Source: Adiantum capillus-veneris
Taxonomy: Eukaryota > Streptophyta > Polypodiopsida > Polypodiales > Pteridaceae
Assembly (NCBI GenBank): GCA_014529385.2
Contig: CM043969.1
Span: 9,337,001 to 9,401,000 of the forward strand
Direction: 5' to 3'
DNA: 64,000 bases
The notes beneath the pieces were generated by a model, which searched no databases, was not told the DNA's origin, and was given only the letters and a program-made list of their open reading frames with translations. Positions 1 through 10,065 of this stretch are shown in pieces. The number at the start of each line of letters is the position of its first letter. Position 1 is the first letter of the stretch. A program made the position numbers and the translations under genes.

Positions 1-1084
1 TGAGGACGGCTATGACATAATTCCCATACAAATGATCTCAACCCTTCCCATTGAAGACAAAATTCAAGAATCCAAGGACTTAATGAAAGCTCAACAAGTC
101 TTTCCAGACCTCTATTATGATGCAACATATGAGTTAGAAGAATGTTCAGCTACCTCAGATGATTCGAGGTCGGAAAAAGAACATGTGAGAGCTAAACTAC
201 TCATGAAAGGAGGGGAGGAAAAGTTTTTTGAATTTCAAATCAGAAACCGAGAAGACAGAAATGGTATCGAAGAAAAAGAGACACCAGAAACTTGAAATCT
301 AAACCCATGCCATCAGTCTCTAGTCACAACACAGTTTCTGATGTAGATAGATGCACATGATTGTGTCAAAGACAAAATCACTGGTAGATATCCTTTAAAC
401 GAAAAGCAAGAATATCAAAGAAATTGAGAAAGGAAACTCAAGAAAAACCTAAATACCAGGACAAGGATTCAACCATGACACGAGTTGAATGAAAAAAGAA
501 ATATCAAGAGTTAAAGAAAGCTCTAAAGGAGATGTACACCATGGAAATGGAAATCACCGAGAAGGAAGGTAAAGATGTAATGAGTGTTCCATCCCATTAC
601 AAGAAAGATAATCTTTAAAACCAAAAGATCATAGTCAAACAACCAGTTAGGGAACTAAGAAAACAAGGCGGGTCCTACGACCTGAAAATGCAAAAAAGAT
701 AGATCTGGCCAACCCAGGAGAAGAGCCTAGACCTGCCTACATTGCAAATGACCTAACGGAAGAAGAAGAAGAGCTTTTATTAAGCTTACTGAAGGAATAC
801 CAAGATATCTTTGCTTGGTCTGATAAGGATCTCAAGGGTGTTGACCAAAATCTATCAACATACTATACCTATGAGAGATGATGCAAAACCAAGCAGATAG
901 AGGCCATATACTTATAATAAAACATTTGCCAGAACGATCGAAGAAGAGATAGAAAAGCTCAAGAAAGCCATATGAAATTGAACACACAAATTGGGTGTCT
1001 TTGATTATGGTAGTACCCAAGAATGGAAAATTAAGAGTGTGTGTCAATCTCAAGAAAGTGAATGCAGCTACCATTAGAGACAAC
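1..1084 (+). pseudogene. T1-A pol, linker and N-terminal reverse transcriptase
   Basis: Degraded coding DNA between the gag-side protease and the fingers/palm of RT. Residues such as the stretch ending RAKLLMKGGEE match T1-B at 55190-55230. The later part (about 490-1080) matches T1-B from 55495, with the segment PVRELRKQG and the RT motif VVPKNGKLRVCVNLKKVNAA near 1007-1070. Stops and frameshifts occur near 295, 490-620 and 700. The reading breaks at 1084, where the hAT element is inserted, and resumes at 6685 with FPLPITEHVLER. No function can remain. Confidence 0.75.
1077..1084. other. 8-bp target-site duplication of hAT element H (left copy)
   Basis: GAGACAAC here and AAGACAAC at 6677-6684 match at seven of eight bases. 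In T1-B the uninterrupted site reads AGAGACAACTTTCC at 56105-56118, so the left copy keeps the original sequence. Eight bases is the characteristic hAT TSD length. Confidence 0.85.
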
Positions 1085-1101
1085 CTGGGTTGCATGATTC
1101 G
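1085..1101 (+). repeat. Left terminal inverted repeat of H
   Basis: CTGGGTTGCATGATTCG. It pairs with the right end at 6660-6676 with two mismatches. It abuts the TSD exactly. Confidence 0.85.
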
Positions 1102-1188
1102 TTATTTGATATTCATTTTATTTGTGAATATTCGTGCGTATTATTCATTGCCATGTCAGCCTTTTGCAAAAAAACGTTTTATTGCTTA

Positions 1189-1262
1189 CATATCGATAAA
1201 CTATCGATCGATAGGCTTTCGATCGATAATATTAGTCGATCTATATATTTTTGATCGATACA
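1189..1262. repeat. Left subterminal TCGATCGA palindrome cluster of H
   Basis: About 100-180 bp inside the left end lies a cluster of short palindromes built on ATCGAT and TCGATCGA (for example near 1202-1212 and 1219-1228), with weaker copies to 1260. A similar cluster occurs just inside the right end. Subterminal repeats bound by transposase are known for hAT elements; that these serve this role is inference. Confidence 0.6.
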
Positions 1263-1439
1263 GTAGTAGTATATAAAGCTCAAGTTTGCGTGTTTTAGCT
1301 ACAATTCTCTTCACCAAAGTGTCAGGTTACCTCCGGCATAGAAAGGTTGAGTTGTCAACTTAAAAAATCTTTGATTTTTTAAGAAAATATTATTTTTAAT
1401 GTTTATACATTAAAAATAAAATAATGATATAGATTTGAA

Positions 1440-1670
1440 TTACTTATAATTCTCAACAATAGAAGTTATTCTTCAACTCTATTGATAAGATTAAATAAAT
1501 TACTCTCTAAGCAATAGAGACTATACTTTAGCTCTACTTGTTTAAGAATAGATAAATAAATAATTGTCTCCATTAGAGGCTATTTTTCTAGCTATAGTGC
1601 GATGTATAATTCTAAACATTAGAAGCTATACTCTTAGCTCTATTTGTTTTAGAATAGATACTAAAAGTGA
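1440..1670. repeat. Degenerate ~60-bp tandem repeats in H, unit 1
   Basis: Four degenerate copies of a unit containing AATAGA(A/G)..CTAT..TTAGCTCTA, near 1458, 1520, 1576 and 1618. AT-rich and non-coding. Part of the long 5' region of the hAT element. Confidence 0.5.
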
Positions 1671-1810
1671 TATTTAATGGGTGGTTAGAATCTATAATAG
1701 CTATAATATGTGCACAAATAATAGTGAAAGTTCATACATTTTGGAACATATACACATACATGTAGGGTCTTTTGGTTGTCATGAATAAACATTCTTACCT
1801 CCATATAGAC

Positions 1811-1965
1811 ATAGAATAGGTCCACTTAGTGCCTCTTGGTTGTTATGAGATGATTCTCTTACTTCCAAGTGATGTTGGTATGAAGTAAGATTCACTTGGT
1901 TGCATAGAATAGGTCCACTTAGTGCCTCTTGGTTGTTATGAGATGATTCTCTTACTTCCAAGTGA
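1811..1965. repeat. Perfect 62-bp direct repeat in H (offset 93 bp)
   Basis: Bases 1811-1872 and 1904-1965 are identical over 62 bp, beginning ATAGAATAGGTCCACTTAGT and ending TACTTCCAAGTGA. The 31-bp spacer is itself a diverged relative of the unit (…TTCACTTGGTTG…). The exact identity suggests a recent duplication or conversion relative to the rest of the element. Overlapping small ORFs are shadows of this repeat. Confidence 0.75.
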
Positions 1966-3299
1966 GGTTTAATACTAGAAAGGTAACAAGACACTTTTAT
2001 GTCCTTGGACACTTTTGTGTCTTGTTAAGTGACCATTTTGCTTGAATTATTTGAAGAGTATGAAAATGAATTTCTAGGTGCTATATCCACAAAGTTGCCT
2101 TATGAGCTGTAAAAAACTTAGGTTTTTTTTTTTTTTGAGTATCGATCTCGCCATTAACCTTACTCTTGCACAACATTTTTGAACCTAAACTGTGTGAAAA
2201 AACGGGTCCTGTTTTTGGCTTTTTTTCAATGTTTGGCAACTATACCACTCTAAACTTCATGTTTGTGAGGTTTAGATGGCCAGAGGTTAGGCCTTCATAG
2301 TTCTCAACATGTTTTGATGCTTGCAGAGAGAGCTAAGTGTTAGTATAGAAAGTTATGACCAATTTACAACAATTGCATAATCCTGTTTTTTGGCCAAAAT
2401 TAGCACTTTTATGATTTTTTTGATGGCTTTCTTGATATCCAAATTCGATTTTGATTGTGTAAGTGTAATGTATAACATAAAGCTAATCTTCCTTGAGTTT
2501 TGGGGGACCTAATATACTATATAGCATAGTATATGATAATGGTTGAGTTTTTTTTATTGCTGAAGAATACGATACATTTTAGAGTAGCAAGTATAACTTT
2601 CTCAATATTGCTAGTTTCTTAGGCCAATTGTATGTATTTTGTAGGTAGTAACCATATCTCATCATAGACTACAAACTTGGCTAGATATTGAGTAGTTTCT
2701 ATGGGTTTCTAGAGGTCATAATGCTAAACCCAATTTTTTCATGTTTGCTGTATTTAGCATTTTATCATTGCCTCCAAGGTTCCAATTGTAAGAGATCCAT
2801 TATCCTTTTGACATGCTCCATGGCTCCTTTTGAATCCAAATGCCCAAAGGGAACTAAGGAAACATGTATATAGTATTTGTATTGAGCGTGATTATAGAAA
2901 CTTTGATGATAGGTCTGCAGAATGGCAAAAATGAAACTTTTTTGTACCTATTTTTTTTCCCAAAAAAATTTAGTGAGGTAAAAGCAAGAATATGTTTTAG
3001 TCACCAACCCATTGAAGTTAACGGGGCATTTTATCTCATGTCCTATAAAAATCCCCACTCTTATCTATATGCAATCAACCGTTTTGGGCAAAATGCACTG
3101 GTCCATCAACTTTGGAGGCTTGTAGTGACCAAGGGATGAGAAAAATTACAAGTTTCTCATTTTTTCCATATGTAGTAGTTATTGAACTATAAGCTCATGA
3201 AATGATTTTTCAAAATGAGTGGATCTAATATGGTTTTGGAAATTTTTCCCAAAACCCTGAAAAGACACTTTTATGTTCTGTTAGGTTACCATTCTAGTG
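1966..3299. other. Non-coding interior of hAT element H
   Basis: AT-rich DNA with poly-T runs (for example near 2126) and no ORF that resembles a protein family. It lies between two repeat blocks of the hAT element. I see no gene here. Confidence 0.6.
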
Positions 3300-3640
3300 T
3301 TAAGGTATGAAGTAGGATTCACTTGGTTGTTATCGAGCTTATGCTCTTACCTCTAAGTGAATATGGTGGATTACCTATAGAATTCACTAGGTTGTGATCG
3401 AGCGAAAGCTCTTACCTCTAGTGAATATTAGTCATGCATAGTACTTGGGAGTCACATGGATGTTATCGAGCTCATGCTCTTACCTCTATGTTAATATAGA
3501 AATTAGAGACCTCAATTATTTTAGGGTTGATTGGTTGTGTTTGAGCAGTAGCTCCTACCTCCAAGAGACATAGATAGTGGAATGTGAGATGACTCCATCA
3601 CTCATCTAGGTTGTCTTGAGCAAACACTCTTGACCACCTA
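3300..3640. repeat. Degenerate tandem repeats in H, unit related to the 62-bp repeat
   Basis: Five or six degenerate units about 55-65 bp long, each with GGTTGT(T/G)AT(C)GAGC, then GCTCTTACCTCTA, then a CACTT/AGTGAA-type element (near 3315, 3387, 3450, 3530 and 3610). They resemble the 1740-2000 repeats (GGTTGTTATGAG ... CTTACTTCCAAGTGA), so both blocks derive from one ancestral unit flanking about 1.3 kb. Confidence 0.6.
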
Positions 3641-3761
3641 GTAGCCAAGAATGATATATACATTGGTGATCTTTCCTAAAATATTATCTTAACACTATCC
3701 ATTCATCATTTTAATTTAGCAAATCATATCTATAACCTTTTATCTTTCTCATTGCGCTATT

Positions 3762-6180
3762 ATGGTGAAAAATTATAATCATAGTATATCTATTGATTGT
3801 AGGATATATTTTGTTGAAGTCAGAAAGCATGGTGCGAGGAAAAGAGTGGTCTATGTGGAGGAAAAAGAGAGAGGAAAAACAGTTTCATTTTTGGAATGCA
3901 AACATTGTGGGCATAAGTGGCACGGCAATGCAACTCGCATCAAAGAACATTTATTCGGCACTAGTCCCAATGTGAAAGAATGTGGAGAACCACCTAACGA
4001 CATATGGGTCCATTTTGCAGGGTATGTAAAGAAATGCAAACATGCAAGACTTCTTCCTAAGAGACAGAAGGGCATGACATGTATGTCATTTGTCAACATA
4101 GAAGAAGTGAGTGTGGATCAAGAAGACATGCGAGCTAACCAAGGACCTTCAATGGGAACAACCCAAACACCTCAAAGTCCTTACACTTTTCCAAATGGTG
4201 CCATGGGAGGGATAGATGCTAGTCTCGGGACATCCAGCAGAGCCGGTACGCCTGGGACTCTACAGGCAGCATTCACTCAATAGGACATGCTCGAATTTCA
4301 TCTAAAGTGGACACAAGCCTTCATGGCTTGTGGAATCTCATTTAATTTCATAAGAAATCCCTATTTTCAAAGATGCCCTAATGTCAACTGCAAAGAAAGG
4401 ATTCACTTATCTTGATTATAATAAAATGCGAATAGAGTATGTTGACAAAGTCAAGTGCAGTACAAAAGTGATTCTCAGGCGAAAAGTGCTTGACTTTGTT
4501 CCAGCGTTTGGATGTACCATAGCCCTCGACGGATGGACCAGCTGTCAGAAAAAACCATTGATTAATGTCATGGTAATTTGTCCCAAAGGTGCAATGTTTT
4601 TGGAGGACATTGATACCTCATTGAAAGAGAAGACATCTCTCTACTTGAAAAAGGTATATGAGTGAGCTATTGCTCGATTGGAAGGACCGAAGAATGTGAC
4701 AGATATTGTTATAGATAATGCTTCAAACTACAAAGGAGCGGGTTTAGCCATTATGGAAAAGTACTCAGAAATTACATAGATTGGATGTGCAACTCACACC
4801 CTAAATTTACTTCTAAAGGATATGGGCAGATTATCATCCATAAAACAGGTTCTTATTGACTCCAATCACATATTCAAGTTTATATGGGAACATCATTTTA
4901 CATATGCTTTATTTCGCTCCAAGTCTCTGAAAAAAGCACTTCAAATCTTCTGTGCCACATGGTTTGCTACATCATACTATGTTTTGAATAATCTCATTGA
5001 AGTGCGAGCGGCTCTTACAAGAACCATTGCAGATCGCCGTTGGGAGGCTTGGCTTAGCAAGTATCCAAGCCATCATGAAGCAGGTCAAAAATGTGTGTCC
5101 TTGGTGCAATCTCCTCTCTTTTGGCGGAACATTGACAAACTTGTTAGGGTTAGGAAGCCCTATGTGGAACTACTAAGGGTTTTCAACCCAGATAAGTTTG
5201 TCATTGGCCCGGGGAGGTCACCTAGTAAAAATGTAACCTATCACGTGAGTTCAACAGAAGGGTATTTAAAGTTCTTGAAACTTACAGAAATATATATACA
5301 GAAGGGCATTATTTTTTTAAATTGAAAAAAATTACAGATTTTAAAAGAAAAGGGTACATTATCTTCCTAAAAAAAAATTCACACATAAGGGGTTTTACAA
5401 ACATGTCTTGAACGCACGTGATATGGTAGTTTTACACATAGTGAACCCCTCGAGGTCATTGGTAAGGTTTATTGGATCATGTCTGAGGCGTTGCGTCAAA
5501 TCAAAGAATACAACCACTACATTGCAAGAGAGAGATCACAAATCGTGCATCTTGTGGAAAAACGATGGGCTCAAATGCACACACCATTGCAGGGTGCTTC
5601 ATTTGTCTTGGATCCAAAGTTCCAGATGAACGGACAAGCCTCCAACAAATAGGTGATGAGAGACTTTAGAAACGTCTGCTTACAGTTGTTTCCAGGCGAC
5701 GATGGCATGGATGCATTCCAGCAGAGGGCGGATTATGCCAATAGGGAAGGAACTTTCGAAGATCCTTGGGTTCTTAATAGCGTAAAAAAGATTTTAGGCC
5801 CAGTATGGTGGAAAGAATATGGAGGAGACGTAGTTGAGTTCCAACACATGGTGACTAGGGTGCTTTTCATCGCGGCATCCAGTGGTAGTTGTGAGCGTAA
5901 TTGGTCTTCTTATGACTTTGTGCACTCAAAGCACAAAAATTGCTTAAGTCCTACTTGTGCCGTAAACCTTGTGTACGTCTTTTGTAGCATGCGTCTCCTT
6001 CATGCACCCACAAAGATAGCCACACGTACGACCGAAGTACACTTTGGAGTGCTTCAAACTCATGAAACTGTGGCGAAACAAAGATGTAGTGATGATGAGA
6101 TGGAGTGGGAAGTGGCTACAGAATATTCAGTCAATGAAGAGGTTGATGACCTGGTGCCTATGATAGATGGCAAAATGTAA
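3762..6180 (+). pseudogene. hAT transposase, BED zinc finger / DUF659 / hAT dimerisation type, broken
   Basis: A hAT transposase would cut and rejoin element ends in the nucleus. Domains in order: a BED-type zinc finger (CKHCGHKW ... RIKEHL ... KEC, about 3894-3990); a DUF659-like catalytic region with LDGWTSC (about 4527), VIDNASNYKGAG (about 4708) and the CATHTLNLLLKD motif (about 4790); and a C-terminal dimerisation region with SSGSCERNWSS and HSKHKNCLSP (about 5875-5955). Stops interrupt the frame near 4663, 4779, 5323 and 5650, and a 238-bp insertion or unspliced intron lies at 5214-5458. Nothing indicates activity. The family assignment is firm; TIRs and TSD agree with it. Confidence 0.85.
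5214..5458. other. AT-rich 238-bp interruption of the transposase (insertion or intron)
   Basis: Transposase homology stops near 5205 and resumes near 5450 (EVIGKVYWIMSEALRQIKEY). The stretch between is AT-rich and non-coding. GAGGTCA occurs at both edges, 5214-5220 and 5452-5458, which could be a target duplication of a small insertion. An unspliced intron is an alternative, although no clear GT/AG pair is evident to me. Confidence 0.4.
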
Positions 6181-6481
6181 ACATCTTTTCATGATAATGT
6201 ATCTCACTTTTTCTCATTGTAGCTCCCTATTGAGTTATATATCTCACGTTTTTGATTTAGTAGCAACAAAATAAAGTATTGAAGAGAATTCGCATAAACA
6301 TAAGTATTGAGGACATTGCTTGGCAATCAAATAAAAAGACATTGCTTGACTCTTAACAAAGTCATCAATTAGCAACTCCAGAACAAATTCATTGCCATAA
6401 ACATAGAGAGAATACAATGCATCTTGAAAGTATGAGGTAGAGAGTGTGAGCTCTGTGACAACTAGAAAGCTCCAAAACCGA

Positions 6482-6572
6482 AATCGATCGAAAACGTATC
6501 AAACAACGACCCACGTTTTTTTATATAATCATATCGATCGATTATAAACCGATCGATAAACTATCGATCAAT
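6482..6572. repeat. Right subterminal TCGATCGA palindrome cluster of H
   Basis: Contains ATCGATCGA near 6483, TATCGATCGAT near 6532 and CGATCGATAAACTATCGATC near 6550-6569. The last string closely repeats CGATAAACTATCGATCGATA of the left cluster at 1194-1213, in direct orientation. It lies about 105-195 bp inside the right end, a symmetric placement. The 6181-6481 interval between the transposase stop and this cluster shows no coding signal. Confidence 0.6.
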
Positions 6573-6659
6573 AGTTTATAAATTATTCAAAAATTCCATG
6601 TATTTTATGATAATACATGAATAATGACGAGTTATTCGATATAAATTGCATTATTAGGT

Positions 6660-6676
6660 CGAATAATGCAACACAG
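6660..6676 (-). repeat. Right terminal inverted repeat of H
   Basis: Plus-strand CGAATAATGCAACACAG; its reverse complement CTGTGTTGCATTATTCG matches the left TIR at 15 of 17 positions. The TSD copy AAGACAAC follows at 6677. Confidence 0.85.
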
Positions 6677-6684
6677 AAGACAAC

Positions 6685-7942
6685 TTTCCTCTTCCAATCA
6701 CTGAGCATGTTCTAGAACGAGTTGTAGGAAAAGAAGCTTACAGCTTTTTAGATGGCTTTTCGGAATACAATCAACTTTTGGTTGACCCAAAGATCAACAT
6801 AAAACTGCCTTTGCAACTGAATGGGGTATTTTTGCCTATCGGGTTATGTCTTTTGGGTTAACTAATTCTCCTACCACCTTTTAAAGATTGACGAGCCATG
6901 CTTTTAAAGAATATCTTTGGAATTTCTTGGAAGTATATATGGATGATCTATGTGTACATTCATCAATCCGGCTTATCATTTTGAACACCTCAAAAAGGTA
7001 TTCAAAAAATATAGAATTTATAGGATTTGCTTAAATCCTGAAAAGTGCACATTTATGGGCAGACAAGGAAAATTTCTTGGACATATAGTGTCTAAAAATG
7101 GCATAGCTACTGATATCGATAAAATTTATGTTATTGCTAAATTTCCTAGATTGACAACAGTCAAAGGGTTCAAGCTTCCATGGGACATTGTGGATATTAC
7201 AGACGATTCATTTATATGTACACCATAATTGCAAAACCCATGTACAGCTTAATTACACTCTTTGAATTGACTGTTGAGTGTGAAGAATCCTTCATGAAGC
7301 TTAAGCAACCTCTCACTTCAACCCCAATATTGAAAGCACCAGATTGGAAGAAGATATTCCACATACATGTACATGCTTTCAATTTTGCCATTGGTTGTAT
7401 ACTAGCTCAACTAGGAGACCAAAAATTTGATTTTCCTATTTCTTATGCTAGTAGACAATTGAATATGGCAGAGAAAAACTATACAACCACCAAAAGGGAA
7501 GGATTAGGAATGATCTATGCCAAAAAAAATTATAAACATTACCTATTGGCTAACAAGTTTGTGCTTTTTGTGGACCACCAAGCCTTATTGTACTTGGTCA
7601 ACAAACCATGCAACACAGGAAGAATAGTGAGATGGTTCATCATTCTTTTGGAATTCGATTTCATTGTAGTTGCGAAAAAGGGCACCACTCACCAAAGAGT
7701 AGATCATTTACCAAGGATTATTTCAGGCAAGCCACCAAAGGGATTAGACGATGATCTACCAGATGCATATCTGTTCTCTGTGGAAATGATACCCCAATGG
7801 TTGGAAAATATGGTATCATTGATGACCATAGCTCAAGTGAATTTGCAAATACCACTTCCTATTACAACAGGATTAACTAAGCAATTGGCTATGTATCAAT
7901 TACTAGCTGGAAGGCTATTCAAAAGAAATCGAGATGGAATAT
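6685..7942 (+). pseudogene. T1-A pol: reverse transcriptase palm and RNase H
   Basis: Continuation of T1-A pol after the hAT insertion. It keeps FPLPITEHVLER, the RT active-site stretch EVYMDDLCVHSS (about 6928-6963), and RNase H residues around SYASRQLNMAEKNYTTTKREGLGM and FVDHQALLYLVNKPC (7440-7610). At least five frame changes and stops occur (for example near 6860, 6890 and 7050). From 7250 to 7940 one frame is open into the start of the first integrase zinc-finger module (YQLLAGRLFKRN). It ends where copia K1 enters at 7944. Confidence 0.75.
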
Positions 7943-7943
7943 C

Positions 7944-8166
7944 TGTTACCATATACATGTGGTAGTGATGTGTGTGAACACACTAGGACCGCCGGGGCAT
8001 TTTTTCCCTCTTTAGGAGGTTTTTTCCCCCGTGCATTGTATATACGCCCATCACTCTAGGGCTATCTATCTTTCCATTGCACAGTAAGTAACACACTCTC
8101 TATTGTGTGCCTTGAGCTTCCTTCATCTTCTCCAAGCTGTGTGGATTTCTCTGCAACCTAATTCCA
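7944..8166 (+). repeat. K1 5' LTR
   Basis: Starts TGTTACCATATACATG just where T1-A homology ends and finishes ATTCCA five bases before the primer-binding site. It contains a TATA-like GTATATACG at about 8037. No second LTR remains for comparison, so the left boundary rests on loss of T1 homology and the TG start. Confidence 0.6.
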
Positions 8167-8171
8167 ATAAT

Positions 8172-8183
8172 TGGTATTAGAGC
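8172..8183 (+). promoter_or_regulatory. K1 primer-binding site (initiator tRNA-Met type)
   Basis: TGGTATTAGAGC, one mismatch to the TGGTATCAGAGC primer site common in plant copia elements. The leader at 8184-8531 has no coding signal. Confidence 0.75.
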
Positions 8184-8531
8184 AGGTTACGTCCCCTCGG
8201 GCTTAGTCACCAGCTGCTCCAGCACACGCCTGCTCACTTTCTCTGATTTCAATGAGCTTTGGCAAGAGTTCGTAGGTCGAGAATAATTTCGGGGATACTC
8301 ATAGAGCTAATTCTGCTTAGATTTTTGATTCAGGCTCATTTCGGCCTCCGTTTCCACTACAGGCAGTACTGCACATGCTATTTTTTCATTTTGTGCAAAA
8401 TTTTTGTCAGTGCCGTTTTTTGCATAACAGGTGCCTTACAATCTTCTACGATTTGTTATATATAGCATGTGTTGTTCCCACTTTGTTTCTCCTATTTTTG
8501 TGTAGTTTTCACATCAGGTGCAACATTTACC

Positions 8532-9597
8532 ATGGCTGACAACAACACATATGTGTTCAAGATGTTTGCTACTGAGGACAGGTTGGATGGGGACCATTAT
8601 CCTATGTGGGCTTACATGATGCAACATGTTCTTGTGTTAAAGGGCGTCTAAAATATTGTGCAGGGCATTGATGTACGTCTTGTTTTTGAGGATGCAGGTG
8701 ATGTTGAGGATGTTGCAAGTCTTGCTGCAAGGATTGCTGCTATTAGAGTTGTTTTGCCTACGGTAGAACAATCTCGTTGGGATGTAAAGGATGTGTAGGC
8801 TCATGCATTGATTGCGTTGACTGTGAAGTGCACCATTGTTTCTCACATTCGTTCGGTAAAATCTGCAAAACAGGCTTGGGATATATTGGCTGGTCTTTAT
8901 GCAAGTCGCAATGAGGCTAAAATTGCTTTGCTGCGTAAAGAGCTGGAGTCGAAGATTATGCATGAGGAAGATGATATGGACACTTTCCTTGCTATTGTTA
9001 AGGATATAAATGAGCAACTTATTTCTGCAGGTGAAGTCATTCCAGACAGTTCCCTTGTGTAGATTGTTCTTGATGCCTTACCAGACTTTTGCTAGTACTT
9101 GGAGACTTATGACCCAAGGAAATTTAGAAGTTGTCAAGTGTGATGCATTATGCACATTGCTGTTGCAAGAGTCACTTTCTAGAAAAAATAGGACTAGACA
9201 GTGTGCAGTTGAATAGGCTTTTATTGCTTCTCAAAGAAAGGGTGGTAACAGCAATGCAGCCACTTCTTATGGTTCTACTGCGAGTGGAAAAACTTCTGTT
9301 CCCAATGCTTCTGCTGGCAGCACTTCGTCTAGCAATTCTAGTGATAAGGGCAAAAAGAAGATGCGTTGCCATTATAGTAAATCTAATGATCACTTGATCA
9401 AGCAGTGTCCTAAGTTCAAGGCAAAAGAGGTTATGAAGAAAGAGGGTGGTTCAACTGCAAATGTTGGTTCCACTACAAATGCAACCATTGTTGAGTCTTC
9501 TGTGAAAGGAGACTATGTTGCTGATGTTGATGTAGAATGGGCTTTTAGCGCACAGTGCACTTACAATCCTGATGTCCATGATGCATACTTGTCACAT
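8532..9597 (+). pseudogene. K1 gag (UBN2-type copia gag)
   Basis: Starts ATG at 8532 (MADNNTYVFKMF), with the DRLDGDHYPMWAYMM segment typical of DUF4219/UBN2 gag proteins. In-frame stops lie at about 8649, 8796 and 9060, and frame changes follow. The segment SVKSAKQAWDILAGLYASR at about 8855-8910 is a UBN2 hallmark. The zinc knuckle near 9364-9410 (CHYSKSNDHLIKQC) has lost its second cysteine (C-H-Y-S). It would have formed the particle shell. Inactive. Confidence 0.75.
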
Positions 9598-10063
9598 GTG
9601 GTATTTTGATAGTGGTGCTACAAAGCACATTACCTCACATCATGAATTGTTCACCTCTCTTGAGTCTGTCCCTCATGGGAATTCAGTCACTTATGCCAAC
9701 AATGCCTCTTATCCGGTTCACGGAGTTGGAAAGATTGTGCTTATTGCTGCAAATGGAAATTCCTTCACACTTGTTGATGCACTTTATGTACCTGGGATCA
9801 AGAAGAATCTCTTATTTGTATTCGCACTTGCTAGACGTGGACTTGCAATCAAATTTGTGGATGATAGATGTACAGTTCATGATCTCAATTTTGGTGATGA
9901 AATTGTTTCATCTTGCCTTTTGTGCTGTGGGCTGTATAAGCTCACTTTGTATGACAAGTGTGGAAAAAAATTTGCAAATGCTGTTGCAGATTCAAGGGCT
10001 ATTTCAGATGCAAAACTTTGGCATGCGACGGAGTACAAGCATTTGCGAGGTGCAAAAGGGTAG
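9572..10063 (+). pseudogene. K1 aspartic protease and GAG-pre-integrase
   Basis: An open 163-codon frame with the copia protease signature YFDSGATKHIT (about 9602-9634), then VHGVGKIVL and VPGIKKNLLFV. At the end comes LWHATEY, a variant of the LWHxRLGH start of the GAG-pre-integrase domain. Homology stops abruptly at 10063 in mid-domain where fragment G begins, and the element resumes in integrase at 18128. The DSGA catalytic triad is intact, but the gene is split and lacks upstream frame. Confidence 0.75.
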
Positions 10064-10065
10064 AG

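Larger units (their letters stand above)
1085..6676 (+). mobile_element. H, hAT-superfamily DNA transposon with TIRs and 8-bp TSD
   Basis: A 5592-bp element inserted in the RT coding sequence of T1-A. The left end CTGGGTTGCATGATTCG (1085-1101) and the reverse complement of the right end (6660-6676) agree at 15 of 17 bases. It is flanked by 8-bp direct repeats, GAGACAAC at 1077-1084 and AAGACAAC at 6677-6684, as expected for hAT. Excising 1085-6676 plus one repeat restores the RT homology to T1-B, which fixes the boundaries independently. Inside are a broken BED-finger/hAT transposase, two subterminal clusters of TCGATCGA-type palindromes, and about 2.6 kb of repeat-rich non-coding DNA 5' of the gene. 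Confidence 0.88.

Noticed and set aside
3300-3640. Regularly spaced repeats considered as a CRISPR-like array
   Set aside because: Units are degenerate, spacers are not unique, they lie inside a eukaryotic hAT transposon, and no cas genes are present.
3762-6180. Host gene derived from a domesticated hAT transposase
   Set aside because: Multiple stops, intact flanking TIRs and target duplication show an ordinary decayed transposon, not a domesticated gene.
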